The translations under genes were made by a program, and so were the position numbers. 64,000 nt of DNA from JBCBSK01 sp965250105 (GTDB taxonomy: Bacteria; Pseudomonadota; Alphaproteobacteria; Rhizobiales; Tepidamorphaceae), in the NCBI GenBank assembly GCA_965250105.1, contig OZ252290.1, forward strand, positions 2,604,001-2,668,000, given 5' to 3'. The notes under the pieces are model-generated. The model saw nothing but the letters and a program-made list of their open reading frames with translations. It searched no databases and was not told where the DNA came from. Positions 25,061 to 33,550 of the stretch are shown piece after piece (within the stretch, counting starts at the first letter, position 1; each line of letters begins with the position of its first letter).

Positions 25061-25218
25061 AATTCCAGCGAAAGCGGGAACCGGTTTCGCGTCCGGAATT
25101 GCGCCGGGGTGATTAATGCCAATTCCAGCGAAAGTGGGAACCGGCTTCGCGTCCGGAATTGCGCCGGGGTGATCAATGCCAATTCCAGCGAAAGCGGGAA
25201 CCGGTTTCGCGTCCGGAA
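25061..25218 (+). repeat. Three tandem palindromic units, 60-bp period
   Basis: Units begin at 25061, 25121 and 25181 (the last is cut after about 38 bp) and differ by only a few substitutions. Each can fold: AATTCC ... GGAATT outer arms around GCGAAA / TTTCGC inner arms with a GGGAACCGG apex. They begin 4 bp after the RND stop codon and resemble the REP-like elements with GGGAACCGGTTT cores frequent in Hyphomicrobiales. They may end or protect the efflux mRNA. Confidence 0.85.
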
Positions 25219-25239
25219 CAACAACCAATGCTTGGAGCG

Positions 25240-25391
25240 CTTCTGAAAAAGGGCTTGCCCCTCTGAGACGGTCCTGCGGGCCTCCTCAGGGTGCGGGCCA
25301 AGCGTTCGATGTTCCTCATCCTGAGGGCGCGCGAAGCGAGCGTCTCAAGGGATGGGCAACGGTCGCGATGCTTTCTTCAACAGCCTGCCAG
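25240..25391 (+). repeat. MITE-like palindromic repeat, copy C
   Basis: About 152 bp in the same orientation as copy A: GGGCTTGCCCCTCTGAGACG at the left, CCTCATCCTGAGGGCG in the middle, GAGCGTCTCAAGG, and a right end AACAGCCTGCCAG. It follows the tandem repeats directly, so two repeat families sit side by side between the efflux and rhodanese genes. Confidence 0.75.
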
Positions 25392-25425
25392 ATCATGACA
25401 GGAGGGGCATGCCGGATGGCGCCCT

Positions 25426-25872
25426 TCACGCCGCCGCGTTGTCCTCGACGTCCTTGACGTCGCTGGGCTCCGTGCCTTCCGCGAGCGCGAAACCCTCGTC
25501 GATCCAGCCCGTCACCCCGCCGATCATCTCCTTGACCGGCCGACCGAGTTGGGCCAGGCGGATGGCCGCCTTGTTGGCGCCGTTGCAGTGCGGACCCGCG
25601 CAGTAAACGACGAACAGCGTGTCCTTGGCCCACGCGCTCATGCGGTGTTCGGTGATCTTGCCGTGCGGCAGGCTCACCGCCCCCGGCACATGGCCCGCCG
25701 CATAGAGGGCCGGCCCGCGCACATCGAGCAGCACGAAATCCGTGGCGCCCGTCGACAGCGCGTGATGGGTGTCCCAGCAATCGGTCTCATAGCCGAGGCG
25801 CGCCTCGAAATGGCGCAGCGCATCGGCGGATGCGGCCGCCGGGATCTCGGCGACGGTGGATGGTGCGGTCAT
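25426..25872 (-). CDS. Rhodanese-like domain protein
   Basis: A 148-residue single-domain rhodanese, starting at an ATG with AAGGAG at a good distance. It has FVLLDVRGPALYAAGHVPGA (residues about 54-73) and an active-site loop VVYCAGPHCNGANKAA with the catalytic Cys followed by a second Cys five residues on. The domain ends with GGVTGWIDEGF. Such proteins transfer sulfane sulfur. It is divergent from an FtrA-type regulator, a pairing seen in other proteobacteria, and is probably controlled by it. The open frame upstream of the chosen start overlaps the regulator and was rejected. Confidence 0.88.
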   Translation of the reverse strand: MTAPSTVAEIPAAASADALRHFEARLGYETDCWDTHHALSTGATDFVLLDVRGPALYAAGHVPGAVSLPHGKITEHRMSAWAKDTLFVVYCAGPHCNGANKAAIRLAQLGRPVKEMIGGVTGWIDEGFALAEGTEPSDVKDVEDNAAA

Positions 25873-26031
25873 GGCGCTCGGCTCCTTGTCCTGGGCGATG
25901 TGCGTCCCGTGCGATGTGCTCGGTTGCTGTCTCGGGAGGCCGTCAGCATCGCATCCCGTCGACGCGTCGGGCAGTGTCTGATATGACAAGGTGCGGTCAG
26001 ATCCGGCCAAAGCCGATGGCGGAAGAGCGAC

Positions 26032-27021
26032 ATGGATATCGAGGTTTCGTCCCACCGGCGCGCGCGCCGGTCCGGCCAAGAGGCTCCGCTGGCCGTCGTT
26101 TTGGCCTATGACGGGTTATGCACGTTCGAATTCGGCATCGCCGTCGAGGTGTTCGGCCTGCCGCGCCCGGAATTCGGTGACTGGTATCGCTTCCGCGTGG
26201 TGGCCGCCGAAGCCGGCCCGCTGCGCGCCACGGGCGGCGTGACGGTCGCGGCGGCGCATGATCTCGCGGCGCTCGCCGAGGCGCATCTGATCCTGGTGCC
26301 CGGCTGGCGCGGCGCGGATGCGCCGGTGCCGGACGATCTGATCGCGGCTTTGCGCACCGCGCGGGCGCGGGGCGCGACGATCGCGTCCATCTGTTCGGGC
26401 GTGTTCGTCCTGGCCGCGGCCGGGCTGCTCGACGGCCGGCGGGCGACCACCCATTGGCGCTATGCCGGGCGTCTCGCCGCCCGCTATCCGTCGATCCGCG
26501 TCGAGCCGGACGTGCTCTATATCGACGATGGTCCGGTCCTGACCTCGGCTGGGTCGGCGGCGGGCCTCGACCTCTGTCTCCACATCGTGCGCCGCGACTT
26601 CGGCGCCGAACGGGCCAATGCCGTGGCGCGCCGCCTCGTCCTGCCGCCGCAGCGCGAGGGCGGGCAGCGTCAATTCGTGCCGGCGCCGGTGCCGAAAGCG
26701 CGCGGCGGCCGTATCGGGCCGCTGCTCGATACCGTCCGCGAGCGCCTCGACGAGGCCTGGCCCGTCGAGCGCATGGCGGATGTCACGGGTCTGTCGGCGC
26801 GCACCTTCGCCCGGCATATGAAGGCCGCGACCGGACAGACGCCGCTCGGCTGGCTGACGGCGATGCGGGTCGCGCGCGCCGCCGACCTTCTGGAAACGAG
26901 CGAGACGCCGCTCGCCGACGTGGCGGCGATCTGCGGCTTCGGCAGTCCGGAAACCTTCCGCCGCGAGTTCCGCCGCGCCCGCGGCGTCAGCCCGTCCCGC
27001 TATCGGGCGGCCTTCGGCTAG
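26032..27021 (+). CDS. ftrA: GlxA/FtrA-type transcriptional regulator (DJ-1/PfpI-AraC fusion)
   Basis: A 329-residue regulator. Residues ~20-185 are a DJ-1/PfpI-like domain with the nucleophile-elbow Cys in ASICSGVFVLAAAGLL (about residue 122). Residues ~225-325 are an AraC-type double HTH (VERMADVTGLSARTFARHMK and PLADVAAICGFGSPETFRRE). The order of domains and the divergent rhodanese gene match FtrA regulators. The amidase-like domain in this family is generally a ligand sensor and not an active enzyme. Confidence 0.88.
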   Translation: MDIEVSSHRRARRSGQEAPLAVVLAYDGLCTFEFGIAVEVFGLPRPEFGDWYRFRVVAAEAGPLRATGGVTVAAAHDLAALAEAHLILVPGWRGADAPVPDDLIAALRTARARGATIASICSGVFVLAAAGLLDGRRATTHWRYAGRLAARYPSIRVEPDVLYIDDGPVLTSAGSAAGLDLCLHIVRRDFGAERANAVARRLVLPPQREGGQRQFVPAPVPKARGGRIGPLLDTVRERLDEAWPVERMADVTGLSARTFARHMKAATGQTPLGWLTAMRVARAADLLETSETPLADVAAICGFGSPETFRREFRRARGVSPSRYRAAFG

Positions 27022-27339
27022 ACGTTTTTCTGTTCAGGCTGAAGCGTCCGAACCCTGGGGTGTCTTTACCGGACGTGTTCCGGCAATCGGGCGCGGCAGA
27101 CCGGATGCCCCCTTGGCCTTGGACCTCTGGGACAAGCCCCGGGCGTGACGACGCACGAACAAGATCACCCGCCAATCGCTTCCGCTTGAACGTGAAGGGG
27201 GCTAGTCGCCTGGCCTTATCCGGATCCGGGATGACAACGGTCCGCGCGACGGTGCCACGGCGCGCAGGCGCGCCGGGCGTCCGAGACGCGCCATCGCCCC
27301 GCGATCCGAGGCGATGGATGTCCGATCGGAACCGTTTCG
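27022..27339. other. Intergenic region without a recognised gene
   Basis: About 318 bp between the convergent ftrA and chemoreceptor genes. Short open frames have no domain features. No strong hairpin with a T-run was found. Confidence 0.5.
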
Positions 27340-29508
27340 TCAGGCGGCTTTGACGTCTTCGATGAAGTGCGCCACTTCTGATTTGAGCCTCTTGGCCTGT
27401 TCGGACAGTTCTTCGGCCGATTGCAGCACCGTCGTCGCGGCCGATTGCGATTCCTGGGCGGAGGCGCTGACGGATGCGATATTGCTCGACACTTCCGTCG
27501 TTCCCTCGGCGGCGCGATGCACATTGCTGGCGATCTCGCGGGTCGCCGCCGCCTGCTGCTCGACGGCCACGGCGATGGACGCGGAGATCGCGCTCAGGTC
27601 CTGGATGCTCTTGGTGATGTCGGCGATCGCGGTCGCGGAAACCTGGGTCGCGTCCTGGATCTCGCTGACCTGCGACGAGATGTCGGCGGTCGCCTTGGCG
27701 GTCTGTTCTGCGAGGCCCTTCACCTCGGAGGCGACGACAGCGAAGCCCTTGCCGGCCTCGCCGGCGCGCGCGGCCTCGATCGTCGCGTTCAGCGCCAGGA
27801 GATTGGTCTGTTCGGCGATTTCCTGGATCAGGGTGACCACGTCGCCGATGCGCTGGGCGGCTTCCGACAGCTTCTCGACCTTGCCGATCGTGTCATTGGC
27901 CTCGTCCTCGGCGGCGCTTGCCTTGTCCGAGGAATCGCTGGCCTGGCGGCCGATTTCGGCGACCGATTGGGAGATCTCCTCTGCCGCCGAGGCGACCGTC
28001 TGGACATTGGTCGAGGCTTCTTCGGAAGCCGAGGCCACGACCGAGGAGCGCTCGCTGGTCTGGTTGGCGATATCGGTCATCGTGGTGGCCGACATCTGAA
28101 GATTGGTCGATGTCGAGGACACGGCGGTGACGACATCGCCGATGGCGACCTCGAACGTGTCGAACAGCGATTGCAGCTTGGCGCTCCGCCTTTCGGCGAG
28201 GGCCTTGTTGACCTCCTGCTCCTTGACGAGTTCGTCGCGCTCGATCGCCTGCTGGCGGAAGACGGCGAGCGCCTGGTTCAGCTGGCCGATCTCGTCCCTG
28301 CGAGCGGAGTGGGCGATCCGGACGTCCTTCTTGCCCTCGGCCAGAGCATTGAGCGCCGAGATCATGTGGACGAGCGGCGTCGTGATGGTGTTGCGCACCG
28401 CGAAGAACAGCGCGATCGACAGGACCAGGATGATCACCGCCAGGCTGCCGACGATGATGAGGGCGAGCTGGACCTGGGCCGCCGCCTGTTCGTCGGTGCG
28501 CGACGAGATGGCGTCGCCGCGATCGGCGATCGCCCTCAGATTGGCGATCAGCGCGTCGGCCACATCGTCCACCTGTTCCGCCAGCCTGTCGGCGTCGGCC
28601 TCGGCCGACAGCATGTCGTTATGGGTGTCGAAGATCTGTTCCGGCTCCTGGGCCTGCGCCACCCAGAGATCGAAAACCGCGCGGATCTGATTGATCTCCG
28701 CCCGGTCGGCATCGCTTTCGGCGATCTCCAGAAGGCGGTCGAAACGCGGCCCCGCCGTCATCGCCTCGGTCACGAAGGCATCGCGCACCGACGCCAGCTG
28801 ATCCATGTCCTCGATGCCGAGATATTGGGCGGCCATGCCTTCCAGTTGTTCGACCGTGATCTGGAGATCCTTCGACGCCGCGACCGCCGGAAAATCCTGC
28901 TCGAAAAGCGTGCCGAGCAGGTCGTTGATCTGCCGCGCATTCGCGCTGCCGCTCGAGATCAGCGCATCCCCCTCGGCTTCGGCGGCCTGCATCTGTGTTT
29001 CGTTCGTTGATGCCAGACGCTCGAGCGCATCGAGCAGCGTATCGCCGATGCGGTCGAACTCTTGGGCGAGGCGGCTCGCTTCGGCCTTTTCGGCCAGTTC
29101 GACATCATGCGCGGCGACCAGATCATCCACGGCCCCGAGCAGATCCTGGCGCATCACCCCCGCCCGATCGAGCAAAGTTCGCATGTCGCGCTCAACCAAA
29201 AGTTGATCTAGCTCGGTTAGGTTTTGATCAAACTCTTCCTGCGCGGCTTCGAATTCAACCTTTCGTTGAGTAATGGAATTCATGTTTTCATCGGCAAGAA
29301 TTTCCACGGCAATCTTGTGGGATTCGGCGACCGCTGCGATCAGATCGTCGGTCGTCTCGACAACGGGTCCGGCATAATCTGTTATATTGTTCACGCCACG
29401 CTCAATATTGAGAAGCATGAACAGGCCGGCCAAACCAGACAAAAGTCCCACAAAAGATATGGCTATTATACCACCAGCGATCTTTGTAGATATGGAGATA
29501 TTGTTCAT
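27340..29508 (-). CDS. Methyl-accepting chemotaxis protein
   Basis: About 722 residues; the second of two close ATG codons (29508) has the better spacing to GGGGGA, while 29514 gives two more residues. TM1 spans about residues 9-33. It is followed by a long, all-helical periplasmic sensor of about 310 residues, suggestive of a bimodular helical ligand domain. TM2 (LALIIVGSLAVIILVLSIALF) leads to a HAMP domain and the signalling coiled coil with the highly conserved tip EQTNLLALNATIEAARAGEA. The C-terminus ends HFIEDVKAA, with no CheR-docking pentapeptide. It stands alone. The receptor passes ligand occupancy to CheA/CheW; its ligand is unknown. Confidence 0.94.
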   Translation of the reverse strand: MNNISISTKIAGGIIAISFVGLLSGLAGLFMLLNIERGVNNITDYAGPVVETTDDLIAAVAESHKIAVEILADENMNSITQRKVEFEAAQEEFDQNLTELDQLLVERDMRTLLDRAGVMRQDLLGAVDDLVAAHDVELAEKAEASRLAQEFDRIGDTLLDALERLASTNETQMQAAEAEGDALISSGSANARQINDLLGTLFEQDFPAVAASKDLQITVEQLEGMAAQYLGIEDMDQLASVRDAFVTEAMTAGPRFDRLLEIAESDADRAEINQIRAVFDLWVAQAQEPEQIFDTHNDMLSAEADADRLAEQVDDVADALIANLRAIADRGDAISSRTDEQAAAQVQLALIIVGSLAVIILVLSIALFFAVRNTITTPLVHMISALNALAEGKKDVRIAHSARRDEIGQLNQALAVFRQQAIERDELVKEQEVNKALAERRSAKLQSLFDTFEVAIGDVVTAVSSTSTNLQMSATTMTDIANQTSERSSVVASASEEASTNVQTVASAAEEISQSVAEIGRQASDSSDKASAAEDEANDTIGKVEKLSEAAQRIGDVVTLIQEIAEQTNLLALNATIEAARAGEAGKGFAVVASEVKGLAEQTAKATADISSQVSEIQDATQVSATAIADITKSIQDLSAISASIAVAVEQQAAATREIASNVHRAAEGTTEVSSNIASVSASAQESQSAATTVLQSAEELSEQAKRLKSEVAHFIEDVKAA

Positions 29509-29763
29509 GCTCATAGTCCCCCAGCAGTCTTATCGGCAAATTGATGTAGACATATAAGCGAAGCTCTTAATGCGTTATTAATGAGATACATGCGCGCCAA
29601 GGGTTTGGGCAGAAGAGAGGCGTCCCGCGACTGGGGATGGAAAGCGGGCGGTATCGGAGGTCGGGCCGATAGTAAGCACCTGAAATAAGCCGGCTAATAG
29701 AATGGCTGCCGCCGCCGGATGGGTCGACGGTTCGAGCCTGCCTGTCTTGCGATCGCGCCGGTC

Positions 29764-31122
29764 TTACAGAAGGCCGTCCGGGGTCAGCCGGAGGAGCCAG
29801 CCATCCTCGAAGCCGGCGCCCTTGCTGGCGGTATGTCCGCCGAGCACCAGCCCGCCGTCGGATGTTTCCAGAAGCGCCGATGGGCGCTCCCACAGGGCGC
29901 CGCCGAACAGCCGCTCCCATATCACCGCGCCATCGGGCGCGAGGCGCAAGAGCCAGATGTCGCCGCCGACGCCTTGCGAGAAGGTTTCGACCGCGACGAT
30001 GAAACCGCCCGCTGCCGCGGCCGCGACCTCCCAGGGCTCTTCGCTCCGGGCGCCGCCATAGGTCCGTTCCCAGATCGTCGCGCCATCCGCATCAAGGCGG
30101 ATGGCCCAGAGATCGGTATTGCGCAGGCCCTCGACGCTCGTCGTGCCGGTGACCAGAAGCCCGCCATCGGGCGCGGGCGCCAGCGCGGTCCCCACTTCGA
30201 AAGGCGCGCGGTCGAGGCTGCGCTGCCAGATCATCTCGCCACCCGCCGACAGCCGCGCCACGGCGACATCATAGCCGCGCGCGGGATCGGTCCAGAAATG
30301 GCCCGTCACCGCGACGCTGCCATCGGCGAGAACGGCGAGATCGAAGCCTTCGTCATGGCGCGCGGTGCCGAGCGTCCGGCTCCACACGGGCGCGCCGTCG
30401 GGTGTGAAGCGCCGGACCCAGAGATCGCGCTCGCCGGCGCCCTCGGAGGCGGTGAAGCCCGTGACGAAGATCTCGTCGCCATCACCGCGCGCCACGGCGC
30501 GGACCTTGTCATTCGCCGGCCCGCCATGGGTTCGCTCGAACAGCGGGACGCCGTCCGGCGTCAGCTTCACGAGCCAGAGATCGCTTTCGCCGGCGCCCGT
30601 CGAGCGGGTATGCCCGGCGGCGACGATGCTGCCATCGGCCAGGACCACGACGTCGCGGAACTGGTCCGTCGCCGGGCCGCCGAAATGGTTGTGCCAGACA
30701 AGCGCGCCGTCGTTGCCGACGCGCAGGATCCAGGCGTCATAGCGGCCGGTGCGGCTTTGTCGCGTATTGCCGACGACGATGAAACCGCCGTCCGGGAGCT
30801 CGGCCGCCGCGGCCACCTTGTCGTCGGAAGCGCTGCCGAAGGTGCGTTCCCAGGTGCAGGACGCCGGGCCGCATGCCGGGGCCGCATCGCGCCAGGAGCG
30901 CCAGTTGAAATCGCCGGCCGGTCCAGGCTCGTCGGCCTCCGGCGCCCCGGCGCCCGGTGGTTCCCAGGGTTGCCAGAAATCCTGCGGCGGCGCGCCCAGG
31001 GCGGCGGTCACGGGCGGTTCGCCGCCCGGTGCCCGAGGCGCGGCCGAGGTCGTCAGCGAGAGGAGGAACAGGCCCGTCGCGGCGGCGCGAAACAGAACAG
31101 CCCGCCGGTCCGTCCACCCCAT
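29764..31122 (-). CDS. Exported beta-propeller-like repeat protein
   Basis: A 452-residue protein with an AAGGAG ribosome site 7 nt before ATG and a signal peptide ending near TTSAAPRA. After a Pro-rich linker, residues ~90-450 are six or seven repeats of about 53-55 residues with the pattern WERTFGG...D...AVAxxxDGGFxVxGxT.S.GxGxxDxWLxRLxxDG. These read like delta-60/propeller-type repeats found in secreted proteins. The role is unknown. It lies downstream of the iron cluster on the same strand but 198 bp away, so membership in that transcript is possible and not shown. Confidence 0.75.
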   Translation of the reverse strand: MGWTDRRAVLFRAAATGLFLLSLTTSAAPRAPGGEPPVTAALGAPPQDFWQPWEPPGAGAPEADEPGPAGDFNWRSWRDAAPACGPASCTWERTFGSASDDKVAAAAELPDGGFIVVGNTRQSRTGRYDAWILRVGNDGALVWHNHFGGPATDQFRDVVVLADGSIVAAGHTRSTGAGESDLWLVKLTPDGVPLFERTHGGPANDKVRAVARGDGDEIFVTGFTASEGAGERDLWVRRFTPDGAPVWSRTLGTARHDEGFDLAVLADGSVAVTGHFWTDPARGYDVAVARLSAGGEMIWQRSLDRAPFEVGTALAPAPDGGLLVTGTTSVEGLRNTDLWAIRLDADGATIWERTYGGARSEEPWEVAAAAAGGFIVAVETFSQGVGGDIWLLRLAPDGAVIWERLFGGALWERPSALLETSDGGLVLGGHTASKGAGFEDGWLLRLTPDGLL

Positions 31123-31320
31123 CGCCGGTCTCCTTCTCGATATACCTTCGATGCGTTGTCGATACATCGTCGATGCGACAATCGGGCGGTGCGTCTGACC
31201 TTAAGAAAATCCTAACATGGGCCGCCATCGGCGTCGATGACAGGTGCCGCGCGAGTCGCGCCGAAGGCCTTGGCCCTTGTCGTCATGCCGGTTCATCTAT
31301 GGGCGGTTTGGGCGCAACCC

Positions 31321-32421
31321 TCAAACCGTCCGCAAATGGTTGTCCCAGGCGGCGATGGCATCGGATCGCGCGACGCCGTCGGCATGGTGCAATTGCCCGA
31401 GCCCATCGCTGAAGGCGAAGCCGGTGCCGGACGGTGCCGCGCCGCAGACATCCGGCAGGTCGCGGATCGCGGTCGGTTCCCGCGTCGCCGCGTCCCAGAT
31501 GATCACGCGGCCGCCGCGCGGGCTCGTCGTCGCGATCCGTCCGCCGTCGCGGCTGGCCGCCACCGAGCCGACATAGTGGTTCATGCCCTGATAGAGGCTG
31601 TCGGGCGCGGCGATCAGGGCGAGATCCCGCCCTTGGGCGTGGCGACCGACCAACGCCACGCGATCGCTCTCGGGGCCCTCATACTGGCCGCCGAGCCAGA
31701 TTGATCCATCCCCGGCCTCGGCCAGATGGCGCAGCGACAGGCGGCGCAGATCGGTGCCGAGCGCGACCCGCTCGATCAAGTCGCCGGTCTTGGCGTCGAG
31801 ATAGACGAGCGAGGGCGCCATGTCGGCAAGGTTGAGCTTCTGGCGCGGGAAATCCGGATGGGTCGCGATGCCGCCATTGGCGATCGCGATCGTCCGCCCG
31901 TCCGACATCAGCAGCGCTTCATGCGGACCGATGCCGCCGGTGTCGATCTCGCCGAGGCGCGTGAATCCCGCCGCCACGTCATAGATGCCGAGCACGCCGC
32001 GTTCGGCCTCGAAATCGTTCTCGGTCGCGTAAAGAAGCCGCCCATCGGGGCTGAAGAAGCCGTGACCGTAGAAATGCCGGTCGGCGGGTGGCGCGAAGGC
32101 CGTCACGCGCCGCAACCGGTCGAGATCGAGCGCCAGGGCGAAACGGCCCGGCCGGCGCGCGAAGATCACGGCCAGCCGGCCGTCTGGCGCGATCGCCGCG
32201 TCATGGCCGCGCGCGTCGAGCGCTTCGGCATGCAGCATGCGGGCCTCGTGATCGAGGACGATCGCCGCGAAGCTCCCGTCGCGCCGCTTGCCGCAGGCGA
32301 CGAAACGGGGCGCATCGGTCGTGGCACGGAGCGGGATCGGCGGCAGCGCCGCGACGGAAGCGAGGCCGAGCAGAACGGCGCGCCGGTCCAGGCGGCCCTG
32401 GCGCGCGCGGTCAGTCGCCAT
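31321..32421 (-). CDS. DUF1513 protein with Tat-type signal
   Basis: A 366-residue protein starting with a twin-arginine-type leader (DRRAVLLGLASVAALPP), so probably folded before export to the periplasm. The body is a WD/propeller-like fold with DUF1513 features: HGFFSPDGRLLYATENDFE (about residues 120-138), GIYDVAAGF, GIGPHEALLMSDGRTIAIANGG, PSLVYLDAKTGDLIE and GQYEGPESD. DUF1513 proteins are regularly found downstream of imelysin/dihaem clusters in iron-uptake loci. The start overlaps the imelysin gene by 11 bp, so it is co-translated with it. Confidence 0.88.
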   Translation of the reverse strand: MATDRARQGRLDRRAVLLGLASVAALPPIPLRATTDAPRFVACGKRRDGSFAAIVLDHEARMLHAEALDARGHDAAIAPDGRLAVIFARRPGRFALALDLDRLRRVTAFAPPADRHFYGHGFFSPDGRLLYATENDFEAERGVLGIYDVAAGFTRLGEIDTGGIGPHEALLMSDGRTIAIANGGIATHPDFPRQKLNLADMAPSLVYLDAKTGDLIERVALGTDLRRLSLRHLAEAGDGSIWLGGQYEGPESDRVALVGRHAQGRDLALIAAPDSLYQGMNHYVGSVAASRDGGRIATTSPRGGRVIIWDAATREPTAIRDLPDVCGAAPSGTGFAFSDGLGQLHHADGVARSDAIAAWDNHLRTV

Positions 32422-33550
32422 CGAGCGAATTGAAGCCGAGCGTCAGGCCGAGCGCGGCCGGATAGCGCGTCCCGAGGAGCGCCATAGCGCCGCCCAGGGG
32501 AATGCCGGCATAGCTCAGCGTCGCATGCGTCTCCGGATCGGCCATGAGGTCGAGCCAGGCGCGCTCGTCCGCGCCGAGCCGGTCAAGGGCAGCGCGCGTC
32601 TGATCCAGCTCGAAGTCGAGCGCGCGGGCGAGCCGTGCCTGATCGTCGGGCAATAGCGGCGCCAGGGCGGCATCATGGACCGCGCGTACGCCATCGATAT
32701 TGCCAACCATCGAGACCAGCGCGAGATCCGAGCGCCAAAACGGGGCGCGTTTCGGCCGGGCCTTGTCCGGCGTCTCGCCGATCACCGCGACAAGCTTCAG
32801 GTCATGGACGATCTGGATCTGCTCGCCGGCCGCCTGCAGGAGATCCTCGACCACTTCATCGGACGAGCGATAGACCGAATTGTCCGGCCCCGGCGCGCGC
32901 ATCAGCGCGGCATAACCGTCCGATTGCTGCCAGTCGCGGTCGATCTCATCGGCCGTCGCCGCGATGGCGCCGGCGACGGCGAGGCCGTAGCGGCAGCGAT
33001 AGGGCGCGGTGCCGTCGGCCAGGCCGTCGCTGCCGGTCCCGGACAAGACATAATCGAGCGCTGGCAGGCCCTGCACCGCGACGCTCTTGCCGCGCAAGGT
33101 GTCGACCGTGAGCGCGGTCTCGTCCTCGCCGGCGATCAGCCCCTGGACCTGACGCAGGGCGCGGCCGCGCCGGTCGGGCCAGAAAAACAGGCGCTCGAAA
33201 CGGTTGTCGCGCCGCGCCGGCCCGAAGCGGAACATCTCGATCCGGGAGAAGGCGCCGACGAGATCAGCGAAACCTGCCCGCGCCGCGTCGAGTTGGGCCG
33301 CGCCCGGCGTCGCGCAGAGCGTCGTCATGGCCGCTTGCTGATCCTCGGCCGTGGCTCGGAACGTCGCATGGGCCGGCAGGATGACCGTCTCGATCACCCG
33401 GTCGATCGTTTCGGCGGTGCCGTCCGGTTCGCTGGCGTCGACAGCGCCGGCGATACCGAAAGCGAGCAGCCATGCGGTGAGGCCGGCAAGAACGCGCCGG
33501 CCGGACCCAGCCCGGCCATGCAAGCAATTTTCACGGATGGGCGCCGGCAT
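32411..33550 (-). CDS. Imelysin-family protein (second, divergent type)
   Basis: A 379-residue exported protein. The ATG overlaps the stop of the dihaem gene as TGATG, with GGAG at a proper distance; a GTG one codon earlier is an alternative. After a signal peptide (AWLLAFGIAGAVDA), the helical imelysin domain shows ETVILPAHATF, FSRIEMFRFGPARRDNRFER and GLPALDYVLSG. The GxHxxE metal motif seen in the partner imelysin at 35288 is not present in recognisable form, as is usual for the second imelysin in these clusters. Probably a periplasmic or surface iron-binding or handling protein. Confidence 0.87.
   Translation of the reverse strand: MPAPIRENCLHGRAGSGRRVLAGLTAWLLAFGIAGAVDASEPDGTAETIDRVIETVILPAHATFRATAEDQQAAMTTLCATPGAAQLDAARAGFADLVGAFSRIEMFRFGPARRDNRFERLFFWPDRRGRALRQVQGLIAGEDETALTVDTLRGKSVAVQGLPALDYVLSGTGSDGLADGTAPYRCRYGLAVAGAIAATADEIDRDWQQSDGYAALMRAPGPDNSVYRSSDEVVEDLLQAAGEQIQIVHDLKLVAVIGETPDKARPKRAPFWRSDLALVSMVGNIDGVRAVHDAALAPLLPDDQARLARALDFELDQTRAALDRLGADERAWLDLMADPETHATLSYAGIPLGGAMALLGTRYPAALGLTLGFNSLDGD

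Noticed and set aside
25061..25218. CRISPR array
   Set aside because: Units are contiguous 60-bp palindromic repeats with no unique spacers, and no cas genes are near.
14204..29710. Shared 15-mers (for example GCCGGCTAATAGAAT near 14209 and 29690; CCGCTTGAACGTGAA near 11513 and 27182) as a further dispersed repeat
   Set aside because: A few 15-base matches are expected by chance in 64 kb; the matches do not extend convincingly.
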